From assembly GCA_964349165.1 (NCBI GenBank), contig CAYGFL010000010.1:1-20599 (forward strand): a stretch of DNA of 20,599 bases. The letters run 5' to 3'. The translations under genes and the position numbers were made by a program. The notes below the pieces were generated by a model. That model saw only the letters and a list, made by a program, of their open reading frames with translations, was not told the origin of the DNA and searched no databases. The stretch comes from CAIOGI01 sp964349165. GTDB lineage: Bacteria; Patescibacteriota; Minisyncoccia; Phycocordibacterales; PALSA-1337. Positions within the stretch are counted from its first letter, which is position 1, and each line of letters begins with the position of its first letter. Positions 6,971 to 14,956 of the stretch are shown here, in pieces.

Positions 6971-8766
6971 TGTGCAGAAAATCTATATATAAAGGATTCA
7001 CTCTCATCGAGACTCTTGTGGGTGTGGCGGTCTTCCTAGTGGTATCGACTGCAGTATACCAGGCATATACAAGTCTTTTTATTTTTATAAGTTTAAATCA
7101 ATACAAAATACTGGCACTCAATCTTGCCAACGAGCAATTCGAGATAGTTCGCAATCTATCTTATGCTGATGTTGGAGAAGTGACAGGTATTCCCAATGGA
7201 AAAATTCCTCATGTACAAAATCTAAATCGTTCTGGTGTCGATTTCGTCGTTACAACTACGATACGCAATATCGACATACCTGCCGATGGGACAATAGGGG
7301 GGAATCCAAATGACTTGTCTCCTGCTGATAATAAACTCGTGGAGGTGCAAGTAGATTGTCCTACATGTAAAAATTTTACTCCGATAAACCTGACGACGAA
7401 TGTAGCTCCGAAAAATCTGGAGACAGCCTCTACAAATGGCGCACTTTTCGTCAGAGTTTTCGATGCGAACGGTCAACCTGTACAGAATGCAGATGTGCAT
7501 ATTGTAAATAATACTGTGAGTCCATCGATCGTGATCGATGATGAGACAGATGTAAATGGAATGTTGCAAGTCGTAGATGTGCCTCCTGGCGTAAATGCTT
7601 ATAATATAACTGTTTCCAAGTCAGGATATTCTACTGCTCGGACGTATATGCCGAATGCGCCGGCGAATCCAGACCCCGCTCAACCAGATGCCACCATCCT
7701 CATCCAACAAGTCACACAAGTGAGTCTCGCCATAGATCGTCTGAGCAACCTCTCTATATCTAGTGTGAGTCCGACATGTACAGCAATAGGTAATGTTGAT
7801 TTTTCTCTCACAGGGTCAAAAAGTATCGGTGACGGTATAGTGAAATATGCCCAAGATCTTGCGACGAATGGAAGCGGTCTGTACTCAAATAGTTCGATGG
7901 AATGGGATTCATATACTATAAATGGCATCGATAGCGTCTACGATATCATCGGTGTGAATCCTCTGAATGCGGTAGCTGTGAATCCCAACAGCACCCAAGA
8001 TGTCGATCTCATAGTAGCTCCGAAGAATCCGAAGAGTCTCCTGGTGACAGTGAAAGATAGTAGTACAGGACTACCTGTCACTGGAGCAACTGTACAAGTG
8101 AAAATAGATGGAGTCTATGATTCTACACAAGTGACTGATAGGGGATATATAAATCAGACGAACTGGTCTGGTGGTGAAGGCCAAGATATGTATACAGATG
8201 TTACAAAATATTTCTATAATGATGGAAGTGTAGACACAGATAGTCCTAGTGGTGAGCTAAAATTAAAAAATTCTTTCGGAACTTATAATCTAAATGGCAC
8301 CATAGAATCTTCTAGTATAGACACAGGTTCTCTCAGTAACTTCGGCAATCTGGTATGGTCTCCCACAGACCAACCACCTAGTACTGGGGCAAATAGTGTG
8401 AGATTCCAGATCGCTACAAATGCAGAGATAACAGCAACTACTACATGGGATTATAAAGGACCAGACGGAACAGCTTCCACATACTATACTGTGGCAGATT
8501 CGACGATAAATCCTATCCATAATAATGATCGATTCTTGCGCTACAAAGTTTTTCTTTCTACAGAGTCTGATGCCTCTACTCCAAATATTTCAGATATAGC
8601 TTTCACCTATACTTCGTCATGTACTCCTCCAGGACAAGTAGTCTTCACCGGACTTTCAAATGGTACGTACGACATCTCTGTGAGTAAGACCGGATATACT
8701 ACCAACGAAAGTACAGCTTCTGTATCTACAGACTGGATAGAAAAAATAATAACGTTATCTCCATAA
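6967..8766 (+). CDS. Giant minor pilin with beta-sandwich (carboxypeptidase-regulatory-like) modules
   Basis: A 599-residue minor pilin or pilus-borne adhesin. The class III signal is near-perfect: KG10/F11-TLIE15, with Glu at +5, then a hydrophobic helix to about 40. After a pilin-like head, residues about 157-225 form a carboxypeptidase-regulatory-like or PEGA-like fold (RVFDANGQPVQNADVHI, PPGVNAYNITVSKSGYS). A second beta-rich part spans about 256-350. A third such fold begins at about 357 (LLVTVKDSSTGLPVTGATV) and seems to be completed only at 555-598 (PPGQVVFTGLSNGTYDISV). Residues about 391-551 between them look like an inserted domain (QTNWSGGEGQ, RFLRYKVFLS). The gene overlaps pilC by four bases (ATGA). 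Role in attachment to hosts or surfaces is inference. Confidence 0.88.
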   Translation: MMCRKSIYKGFTLIETLVGVAVFLVVSTAVYQAYTSLFIFISLNQYKILALNLANEQFEIVRNLSYADVGEVTGIPNGKIPHVQNLNRSGVDFVVTTTIRNIDIPADGTIGGNPNDLSPADNKLVEVQVDCPTCKNFTPINLTTNVAPKNLETASTNGALFVRVFDANGQPVQNADVHIVNNTVSPSIVIDDETDVNGMLQVVDVPPGVNAYNITVSKSGYSTARTYMPNAPANPDPAQPDATILIQQVTQVSLAIDRLSNLSISSVSPTCTAIGNVDFSLTGSKSIGDGIVKYAQDLATNGSGLYSNSSMEWDSYTINGIDSVYDIIGVNPLNAVAVNPNSTQDVDLIVAPKNPKSLLVTVKDSSTGLPVTGATVQVKIDGVYDSTQVTDRGYINQTNWSGGEGQDMYTDVTKYFYNDGSVDTDSPSGELKLKNSFGTYNLNGTIESSSIDTGSLSNFGNLVWSPTDQPPSTGANSVRFQIATNAEITATTTWDYKGPDGTASTYYTVADSTINPIHNNDRFLRYKVFLSTESDASTPNISDIAFTYTSSCTPPGQVVFTGLSNGTYDISVSKTGYTTNESTASVSTDWIEKIITLSP

Positions 8767-8768
8767 TT

Positions 8769-9398
8769 ATGAAGTCATCTTTTTACAATTCTAGAATACG
8801 ATCGAGAGGATTCTCCCTAATAGAAATCCTAGTCGCTGTCGGTATACTCGGCGTGATCATGATCGTGGTATCACAATTTCAGGTAAATATTATCGGATAC
8901 AACAAATCTTCTAGCGACTCATTGCAGAGCGCACAAGATGCTCGTTCTATACTCCGAGTTATGGTGAAAGAGCTCCGCTCTGCGAAACCAGGGAGTAACG
9001 GCTCATACCCTATCGTGCAAGCTGCGACAAGCAGTGTGACTTTCTTCAGTGATATCGACGCAGACGGTCAACAAGAACAGATAAGATACTTCATCTCATC
9101 TACCCTTCTACAGAAGGGGACGATAAAACCGACAGGGTCCCCACTAGCATATAGCTCCGCTCAAGAGACATTTTCAACCTTGGCGTATAATATAAAAAAT
9201 GCGACTTCATCGAGTCTTTTCGAATATTTCGACAACGCCTACAGTGGCACATCCTCACCACTCACAGCACCTGTGAATGTCACAGATGTACGACTCGTGA
9301 AGATAAATCTCATGATAGATGCCGATCCGAACCGCTCACCAATCCCTAGACTCTACACTTCTCAGGTGATGCTCCGTAACCTCAAAGATAATTTATGA
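8769..9398 (+). CDS. Type IV pilus minor pilin (PilW/GspJ-like)
   Basis: A 209-residue pseudopilin. The prepilin peptidase site is RG14/F15-SLIE19, with the conserved Glu at +5, followed by a hydrophobic helix to about residue 35. The head begins with a helix (SAQDARSILRVMVKELRSAKPG) typical of PilW/GspJ minor pilins, which initiate the pilus and form its tip. It contains SDIDADGQQEQIRYF, like the FYIDYDGDG(Q)xxxRY sequences of that group. It starts two bases after the stop of the preceding minor pilin and overlaps the following gene by four bases. It could be closer to PilV than PilW; the class is sure, the subtype is not. Confidence 0.85.
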   Translation: MKSSFYNSRIRSRGFSLIEILVAVGILGVIMIVVSQFQVNIIGYNKSSSDSLQSAQDARSILRVMVKELRSAKPGSNGSYPIVQAATSSVTFFSDIDADGQQEQIRYFISSTLLQKGTIKPTGSPLAYSSAQETFSTLAYNIKNATSSSLFEYFDNAYSGTSSPLTAPVNVTDVRLVKINLMIDADPNRSPIPRLYTSQVMLRNLKDNL

Positions 9399-10876
9399 AA
9401 AACTATTTTATGATCAGATCATCAAAAGGACTTATTCTGGTGAACGTACTCGTCTTCGCTATGATAGCTGTCACTGTCACTAGTGCTCTCACGAATTGGG
9501 CTGCAACAATGCTAAAAAGTTCTCGACAGTTGAATTTGCGAGAGCAGGCGATGCAGATAGCCGAAGCGGGAGTAGATTATTACAGATGGCACCTCGCTCA
9601 TAATAGTAGTGATTATACAGATGGCGTGGCGACCACGACTACGGGTCCATTTATCCATGATTTTAAAGATAAAGATGGCAGTGTGATAGGACAATTTGCT
9701 CTTACTATCACTCCACCTCCGATAGGTTCAACAATCGTGGTGATAAAGTCCAAAGGTACTGTGGTAGAAGATCCTTTAGTCAGTCGTACAATACAGACAA
9801 CTCTCGGTATTCCATCTTTAGCGAAATATGCGGTAGTTGCAAATGATGTCATGAAGTTCGGTGTGGGCACAGAAGTCTTCGGTCCGATACATTCGAACAA
9901 CGGTATTCGCTTCGATGGACTTTCACATAACATAGTTACAAGCGCAAAAGATAAATATATAGATCCAGACAATGGTACCCATAATCCCGCATGGTATCAG
10001 TTCGGTGTATATACTACAGATAGTCCAAGTGAACTGAATACTGATACAACTCCACCGATTATTGTGCCTAATCGAACAGATGTATTCATGGCGGGTAGAC
10101 AGTTTCCCATACCAGCTGTGGATTTCGTCGGAATGACGACGGACCTCTCTTCTATTAAAGCAGAGGCACAGGCGAGCGGAAGATATTTCGGTGCATCTGG
10201 TGGACAAGGTTATAGAATTCTTTTGAAAACAAATGACACTTTTGATCTATATAGAGTCAATACACAAATGTCTGCACCATCGGGTTGTACTAGTAGCTCT
10301 GAGGCCAATTGGGGTACATGGAGTGTAAATAGCCAAACATTTCTACAGAATTATGCTATACCAGCTAACGGTACTATTTTTGTCGAAGATCATGTATGGG
10401 TGGAAGGACAGATAAATACTGCGCGCATCACCATAGCAGCAGGAAAATTTCCAGACAGCTCTGCGACTCGCAAGGACATTATTATCAACAACAATCTTGC
10501 ATACACCAACTATGATGGTAGAGATAGTATAGCTCTCATTGCCCAAGGTAATATCACGACAGGATTATACAGTGTAGACAATATGCGTATAGATGCGGCG
10601 ATAATCGCACAGAATGGTCGTGCGGGACGCTTCTATTATAATACTAGTTGCAAGTCTGGTGGCGTCAATCTGTATATACGCAATACCTTAACTTTGTATG
10701 GAATGATAGGTACGAATCTCCGCTACGGCTTTGCTTGGGGTAGTGGATCTAGCATTATATCTGGCTATATGATGAGAAATATCATCTATGATGCCAATCT
10801 TCTCTATTCTCCTCCACCGAACTTTCCACTTACATCGGATCAGTATACAACCATCTCTTGGGACGAGATAAAGTAA
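9395..10876 (+). CDS. PilX/GspK-like pilus assembly protein with large beta-rich head
   Basis: A 493-residue protein with an N-terminal pilin-type hydrophobic helix (KG12/L13-ILVNVLVFAMIAVTVTSAL). Residue +5 after the presumed cleavage site is Asn17, not the Glu of ordinary pilins. Loss of that Glu is typical of GspK/PilX-type tip subunits. The helix continues into LREQAMQIAEAGVDYYRW, the AE-AG pattern of PilX-like proteins. The long head (about 150-493) is rich in beta strands, Asn and Gly (SNNGIRFDGLSHNIV, IIINNNLAYTNYDGRDSIALIAQGNI), as in bactofilin-like or beta-helical heads. It is the last gene of the pilus operon and begins with an ATGA overlap. Confidence 0.8.
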   Translation: MKNYFMIRSSKGLILVNVLVFAMIAVTVTSALTNWAATMLKSSRQLNLREQAMQIAEAGVDYYRWHLAHNSSDYTDGVATTTTGPFIHDFKDKDGSVIGQFALTITPPPIGSTIVVIKSKGTVVEDPLVSRTIQTTLGIPSLAKYAVVANDVMKFGVGTEVFGPIHSNNGIRFDGLSHNIVTSAKDKYIDPDNGTHNPAWYQFGVYTTDSPSELNTDTTPPIIVPNRTDVFMAGRQFPIPAVDFVGMTTDLSSIKAEAQASGRYFGASGGQGYRILLKTNDTFDLYRVNTQMSAPSGCTSSSEANWGTWSVNSQTFLQNYAIPANGTIFVEDHVWVEGQINTARITIAAGKFPDSSATRKDIIINNNLAYTNYDGRDSIALIAQGNITTGLYSVDNMRIDAAIIAQNGRAGRFYYNTSCKSGGVNLYIRNTLTLYGMIGTNLRYGFAWGSGSSIISGYMMRNIIYDANLLYSPPPNFPLTSDQYTTISWDEIK

Positions 10877-10886
10877 ATGCTATACT
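10858..10886 (+). promoter_or_regulatory. Promoter of tpiA (extended -10)
   Basis: TTGGGA, a 17-base spacer ending in TGC, and TATACT (10881-10886), followed eight bases later by the tpiA ATG. It lies across the end of the last pilus gene. The predicted mRNA is leaderless or nearly so. Confidence 0.65.
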
Positions 10887-10894
10887 AGCCGTAT

Positions 10895-11647
10895 ATGAAA
10901 AGAAAAATCATTGTCGGCAATTGGAAGATGAATCCCACTTCTCTCACAGATGCGCAGAATAATTTTAAAAAAGTAAGGCAGGTTGCGGATAGACTCTCAT
11001 CTATATATGTCGTGGTATGTCCACCCACAATCTATATTTCGAAATTTACTTCTACCCCAGGCTCACTCGGTATCGGCGCTCAAAATACACATTTCGAGAC
11101 ACAAGGAGCTTTCACAGGAGAAATATCACCTGTAATGCTCAAAGACATCGGAGTTACTCATGTTATCGTAGGACATTCAGAGAGGCGTACAGCAGGGGAG
11201 ACAGATGAGATAGTTGCAAAAAAAGTCCAAGCTGTATTGGAAGCGGGTATACACCCCATAGTGTGTGTAGGAGAGATGGAACGTGATTCGCATGCTATAT
11301 ATCTCGAGACGCTGAAGAATCAAATAAAAAATTCCCTAGTGAAAGTTCCGAAGAAACTCATAAGTCAACTCATTGTCGCTTATGAGCCAGTCTGGGCGAT
11401 AGGGGCAAAAGAAGCTGTAGAACCGGCTATTATAGAAGAGATGGCGATATTCGTACGCAAGGTGCTATCTGATATTTTCGGTCAAGAAAATGCGATAAAA
11501 ACTCCGATTCTATATGGAGGATCGATTAATTTCCGCAATGCTCCAGAGATCATCACCCGTGGCAAAGTAGACGGGCTCCTTGTCGGAAGAGAGAGTGTAA
11601 ATACGCCTGGCTTCGTCGAGCTACTGAAGGCTGTAGATGCTGTCTAA
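10895..11647 (+). CDS. tpiA: Triosephosphate isomerase
   Basis: Interconverts dihydroxyacetone phosphate and glyceraldehyde 3-phosphate in glycolysis. It has 250 residues, the normal length. The catalytic set is complete: N9 and K11 in GNWKMN, H94 in VIVGHSERR, E164 in AYEPVWAIG, and the phosphate-binding LYGGSI (about 206-211) and GLLVGRES (about 227-234). It has its own extended -10 promoter, eight bases before the ATG. pgk starts five bases after the stop, so tpiA and pgk form one unit. The usual partner gap is not seen in the window. Confidence 0.97.
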   Translation: MKRKIIVGNWKMNPTSLTDAQNNFKKVRQVADRLSSIYVVVCPPTIYISKFTSTPGSLGIGAQNTHFETQGAFTGEISPVMLKDIGVTHVIVGHSERRTAGETDEIVAKKVQAVLEAGIHPIVCVGEMERDSHAIYLETLKNQIKNSLVKVPKKLISQLIVAYEPVWAIGAKEAVEPAIIEEMAIFVRKVLSDIFGQENAIKTPILYGGSINFRNAPEIITRGKVDGLLVGRESVNTPGFVELLKAVDAV

Positions 11648-11652
11648 TCATC

Positions 11653-12759
11653 ATGAGATACCTTCGAGAGTTAAAAGAATTGGAAGGAGTTCGCGTACTG
11701 GTAAGATTGGACTTGAATGTGCCAGTTGTAGATGGTGTGGTTGTAGAAGATTTTCGAATACGAAAGATCTTGCCGACTATAGATTTTCTGCAAAAAAGAA
11801 AAGCCAAAGTTATTCTTATGAGCCACATCGAAGTCGCCGGAGGGAACACAGATGAAAAACCATCTCTTTCTCCAGTAGCGAAACATCTAGGCAAGCTAGG
11901 ATTGAAATGTATCTTCGTAGAAAATTATAAAAATGTACAAAAAGAAATAGAGAATTTATCATTAGACAATGTGATTCTCTTGGAAAATCTTCGTTTTTAT
12001 GAAGGTGAAAAGAAAAATGATAAGAAATTCGCAAAAGAACTAGCGTCGCTAGGAGATATATATGTAAATGAGGCATTTGCAGTCTCTCATCGCGTGCATG
12101 CGTCTGTTTCTGCAATCACAGAGTTCATTCCAAGCTACGCCGGACTATTGTTCGAGCAAGAAATAAAGCATTTGAGCGAAACCTTTCATCCAGAGCATCC
12201 ATTTCTCTTTATCATCGGTGGCGCGAAGTTCGAAACCAAATTACCACTCATAGAAAAGTTTATAAATATTGCCGATAAAGTTTTCGTTGGCGGAGCTCTC
12301 GCGAATAATTTTTTCAAAGAATCTGGAAAGGATATCGGTAAGTCACTTGTGTCTCAAGACGATTTTAACCTCAAGCGTTTACTAGATAATCCCAAGCTGA
12401 TGCTTCCTGTAGATAATATAACAGTAGATGGAAGTATATATGATGTCGGTCCTCTTTCGATGGATATTCTCGAAAAAGAAATAAAATCTGCCAAGTACAT
12501 ACTATGGAATGGTCCACTCGGCGCTTATGAAAAAGGATATAAAGAATCTACACAGAAGCTCGCAGAGATGATATCTGAAGCTACAAAAACTGGCGCAAAA
12601 TCTGTCCTCGGGGGAGGGGATACGCTCGGCGCTATAGATGAACTAAAGTTAGAAAATGAATTCACTTTCGTTTCCACTGGCGGAGGAGCAATGCTCGAGT
12701 TCCTAGCTACAGGCACGTTGCCTGGTATAGAAGCTCTCGAATCACATGAAAATATTTGA
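11653..12759 (+). CDS. pgk: Phosphoglycerate kinase
   Basis: Transfers phosphate from 1,3-bisphosphoglycerate to ADP, the first ATP-yielding step of glycolysis. It has 368 residues, somewhat shorter than the usual 390-400. Family motifs run in order: VRLDLNVP (17-24), ILLENLRFYEGE, NEAFAVSHRVHAS, GGAKFETKLPLIEK, FVGGALANNFF, WNGPLGAYE, GGGDTLGAI and STGGGAMLEFLA. The C-terminal STGGGA and GGGDT nucleotide-binding loops are intact, so it should be active. It begins five bases after tpiA, and the start of the next small gene overlaps its end by 14 bases. No Shine-Dalgarno sequence is visible. Confidence 0.97.
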   Translation: MRYLRELKELEGVRVLVRLDLNVPVVDGVVVEDFRIRKILPTIDFLQKRKAKVILMSHIEVAGGNTDEKPSLSPVAKHLGKLGLKCIFVENYKNVQKEIENLSLDNVILLENLRFYEGEKKNDKKFAKELASLGDIYVNEAFAVSHRVHASVSAITEFIPSYAGLLFEQEIKHLSETFHPEHPFLFIIGGAKFETKLPLIEKFINIADKVFVGGALANNFFKESGKDIGKSLVSQDDFNLKRLLDNPKLMLPVDNITVDGSIYDVGPLSMDILEKEIKSAKYILWNGPLGAYEKGYKESTQKLAEMISEATKTGAKSVLGGGDTLGAIDELKLENEFTFVSTGGGAMLEFLATGTLPGIEALESHENI

Positions 12760-12880
12760 TCTATTTAAAGAAGTATTTTTTAAGTATCTAAAAGAAACGG
12801 GTCTGAAGAAAAATCTGTTTCTAGTCTTTTTTGCTATGGCTCTGATAGTTCTGATAGTTATTATCCTAAAGCTCTCCTGA
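12746..12880 (+). CDS. 44-residue single-span membrane protein
   Basis: A short ORF beginning inside the end of pgk (14-base overlap, other frame). The start is an amphipathic, lysine-rich helix (MKIFDLFKEVFFKYLKETG). It is followed by KKN and a strongly hydrophobic helix (about residues 24-41, ending VIIL) and a short KLS tail. The layout of an amphipathic helix, positive charges and one span would give an N-inside protein. Its last 20 bases overlap, tail to tail, the end of the HIT gene on the other strand. No family was recognised. Reality is supported by a coherent membrane-protein sequence and translational coupling to pgk, but there is no ribosome binding site. Confidence 0.55.
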   Translation: MKIFDLFKEVFFKYLKETGLKKNLFLVFFAMALIVLIVIILKLS

Positions 12881-13235
12881 CTTTTTCTGCATTGGTTTTG
12901 AAATCCATTTTATCTCCTTTTACTTCAGAATTCGGAAATACCCAGATATGAGCATGTGGCACTTCATCGCCGACTATTCTACTTAAAATAAAATCTGTAT
13001 CGAAAGCTTTTCTTTGAGCCAGAGCAATCTTTTTTGCTATTTCGAAATATGCGCCGGTATTCTCTGTATCCCATACCCAACGTACATGCTCCTTCGGTAT
13101 TACCTGTGTGTGACCGGGGGATTGAGGATGAATGTCGAGGAATGCTAAAAAGTTTGCATCTTCATAGACGATTTCAGCAGGTATTTCTCTCGCGACGATT
13201 TTACAGAAGATGCAGTTTGATATGTTTTTTTCCAT
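12861..13235 (-). CDS. HIT-family (histidine triad) hydrolase, variant triad
   Basis: Members of this family hydrolyse nucleotide phosphoramidates or dinucleoside polyphosphates such as AMP-lysine. It has 124 residues. The N-terminal CIFCKI (C8, C11) is the usual HIT zinc pair, and DIHPQSPGHTQVIPKEH (34-50) is the conserved core. The triad reads H94-A-H96-I-W98 where the family has His-x-His-x-His. The middle His (H96), the nucleophile, is kept and the third His is Trp. It starts with ATG 13235, seven bases after an extended -10 (TGATATAAT), and diverges from recJ. Identity is sure; the exact substrate is unknown. Confidence 0.93.
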   Translation of the reverse strand: MEKNISNCIFCKIVAREIPAEIVYEDANFLAFLDIHPQSPGHTQVIPKEHVRWVWDTENTGAYFEIAKKIALAQRKAFDTDFILSRIVGDEVPHAHIWVFPNSEVKGDKMDFKTNAEKVRRALG

Positions 13236-13242
13236 ACCCTAT

Positions 13243-13267
13243 ATTATATCATCGCCTCTGGTATACT
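13243..13267. promoter_or_regulatory. Divergent extended -10 promoters for HIT and recJ
   Basis: The 39 bases between the two start codons hold two extended -10 elements. On minus, TGATATAAT (13251-13243) lies seven bases before the HIT ATG. On plus, TGGTATACT (13259-13267) lies seven bases before the recJ ATG. Both mRNAs should be leaderless. The boxes are so close that polymerase could probably occupy only one at a time. Confidence 0.65.
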
Positions 13268-13274
13268 TGTACTC

Positions 13275-14954
13275 ATGAAGAAATATTCTGTACGAGAAAA
13301 GATAAACGGCAACTTCCTAGACAATCTCCTTTTCTATCGCGGTATAAAAACTCCAGAAGAACAAAAAAACTTTTTGAATCCAGATTATGAAGAACATACC
13401 CACGATCCTTTTTTACTAAAAGATGCAGACAAGTCTGCAGATAGAATAATCAAAGCCATTCAAGGTAATGAAAAAGTTGTGATCTATAGCGACTATGATA
13501 CTGATGGCATACCTGCTGGAGTCGCTCTACACGATCTTTTTAAAAAAATAGGTTTTGCAAATTTTACTAACTACATACCACATCGTCACGACGAAGGTTT
13601 CGGTCTCAATGAAGATGCGATAAAGCAATTTATCGAAGAAAAAGTCCAACTTCTCATCACTATCGACTGCGGTATTGCCGATGTTGAACATGTGAGACTA
13701 GCTATGGGTAATGGAATCGATGTGATCGTGACAGACCATCATCTCCCAGGACAAGAGTTGCCTCCAGCTTTCGCGATTGTCAATCCCAAACAGGCGGATT
13801 GTGCGTATCCAGAGAAAATGTTGTGTGGAGCAGGTGTGATTTATAAATTGATTCAAGCCATACTTTCTAAAAATAGATTTGGAATAAAAGAAGGTTGGGA
13901 AAAATGGTTGCTCGATATGGTGGGGATCGCAACTCTTTCCGATATGGTTCCACTCACTGGAGAAAACAGAGTATTCGCATACTATGGTCTGTCTGTACTG
14001 AGGAAATCTCCGAGAAAGGGGTTGATGAGATTGCTAAATAAGTTGAAGGTGAATCAGAAATATCTGACAGAAGAAGATATCGGTTTTACTATCGGTCCTC
14101 GTATCAATGCGGCGTCTCGCATGGGTGTGCCGATGGATGCCTTCAGACTTCTCGCAACACAGGATGATGATGAAGCAGAAAAGTTTGCTATACATCTAGA
14201 CCATATCAACAACGAGAGAAAGGGGACTGTGGCATCTCTAGTGAAAGAAGTGAAAAAGCATGTGCATGAGAGATATGGTGATACTCCAGAGAAAGTGATC
14301 GTCATAGGAAATCCCATGTGGAAGCCGTCGCTCTTAGGCCTCGCTGCGAACAATTGTGCAGAAGAATTCAATGTCCCCGTTTTCCTCTGGGGTCGTGATG
14401 GAGACAATATCATAAAGGGCTCTTGTCGAGCTGCTGGCTCCGTGCATCTACTCGAACTGATGCAGGGAACTCCTGTTGGAACTTTCATACAGTATGGTGG
14501 TCATGCAGAATCCGGTGGATTTTCTGTGCATTCTCAAGCTATACATAACCTCGAACGAAACCTAAGTGAAGTCTTCGAAAAGATCCGTGGTGAAAAAAAA
14601 GAAGATATAGAATATGTCGATAGTGAATTATCTCTAGATGATGTGAATTATGATACATACAGAATCATCGAAAAATTAGCTCCTTATGGAACAGGCAATT
14701 CGAAACCATTGTTTATGTTCAGAGACATCGTGCTTGCGAATGTAAAAAAGTTTGGAAAAGAGCAGAATCATCTTGAAATTGTTTTTAATAAATCAAATGG
14801 ACGAACCGTAAATGCAATAGGGTTCTTCATGACTCCTGAAACCTATCCCAAACTACTCGAGAAAGGAAAGCCTATTTCACTGATCGCGACTATGGAAAAA
14901 TCCATGTTTCGAGGGAGACCAGAGCTACGATTGAGGATTGTTGATATAATATAG
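13275..14954 (+). CDS. recJ: Single-stranded-DNA-specific 5'-3' exonuclease RecJ
   Basis: Degrades single-stranded DNA 5' to 3' in recombination, mismatch and base-excision repair. It has 559 residues, close to the family size. DHH phosphoesterase motifs are D73-Y-D75-T-D77-G, D131-C-G (ITIDCGIAD) and D154-H-H156 (VTDHHLP). The later part has IGPRINAASRMG, and the DHHA1 domain has GGHAESGGFSV at about 411-421, followed by an OB-like C-terminal domain (NVKKFGKEQNHLEIVF). All metal-binding residues seem present. The start is ATG 13275, seven bases after TGGTATACT. Its last codons carry the -10 of rnhA, which starts two bases after the stop. Confidence 0.95.
   Translation: MKKYSVREKINGNFLDNLLFYRGIKTPEEQKNFLNPDYEEHTHDPFLLKDADKSADRIIKAIQGNEKVVIYSDYDTDGIPAGVALHDLFKKIGFANFTNYIPHRHDEGFGLNEDAIKQFIEEKVQLLITIDCGIADVEHVRLAMGNGIDVIVTDHHLPGQELPPAFAIVNPKQADCAYPEKMLCGAGVIYKLIQAILSKNRFGIKEGWEKWLLDMVGIATLSDMVPLTGENRVFAYYGLSVLRKSPRKGLMRLLNKLKVNQKYLTEEDIGFTIGPRINAASRMGVPMDAFRLLATQDDDEAEKFAIHLDHINNERKGTVASLVKEVKKHVHERYGDTPEKVIVIGNPMWKPSLLGLAANNCAEEFNVPVFLWGRDGDNIIKGSCRAAGSVHLLELMQGTPVGTFIQYGGHAESGGFSVHSQAIHNLERNLSEVFEKIRGEKKEDIEYVDSELSLDDVNYDTYRIIEKLAPYGTGNSKPLFMFRDIVLANVKKFGKEQNHLEIVFNKSNGRTVNAIGFFMTPETYPKLLEKGKPISLIATMEKSMFRGRPELRLRIVDII
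14942..14950 (+). promoter_or_regulatory. Extended -10 promoter of rnhA inside the end of recJ
   Basis: TGATATAAT lies in the last codons of recJ and ends six bases before the rnhA ATG, so rnhA may be made both from the recJ transcript and from its own leaderless mRNA. No -35 box is seen. Confidence 0.5.
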
Positions 14955-14956
14955 CA

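Noticed and set aside
11017..11208. Short frames inside tpiA and pgk
   Set aside because: They overlap conserved genes in other frames and have no start signals or recognisable sequence.
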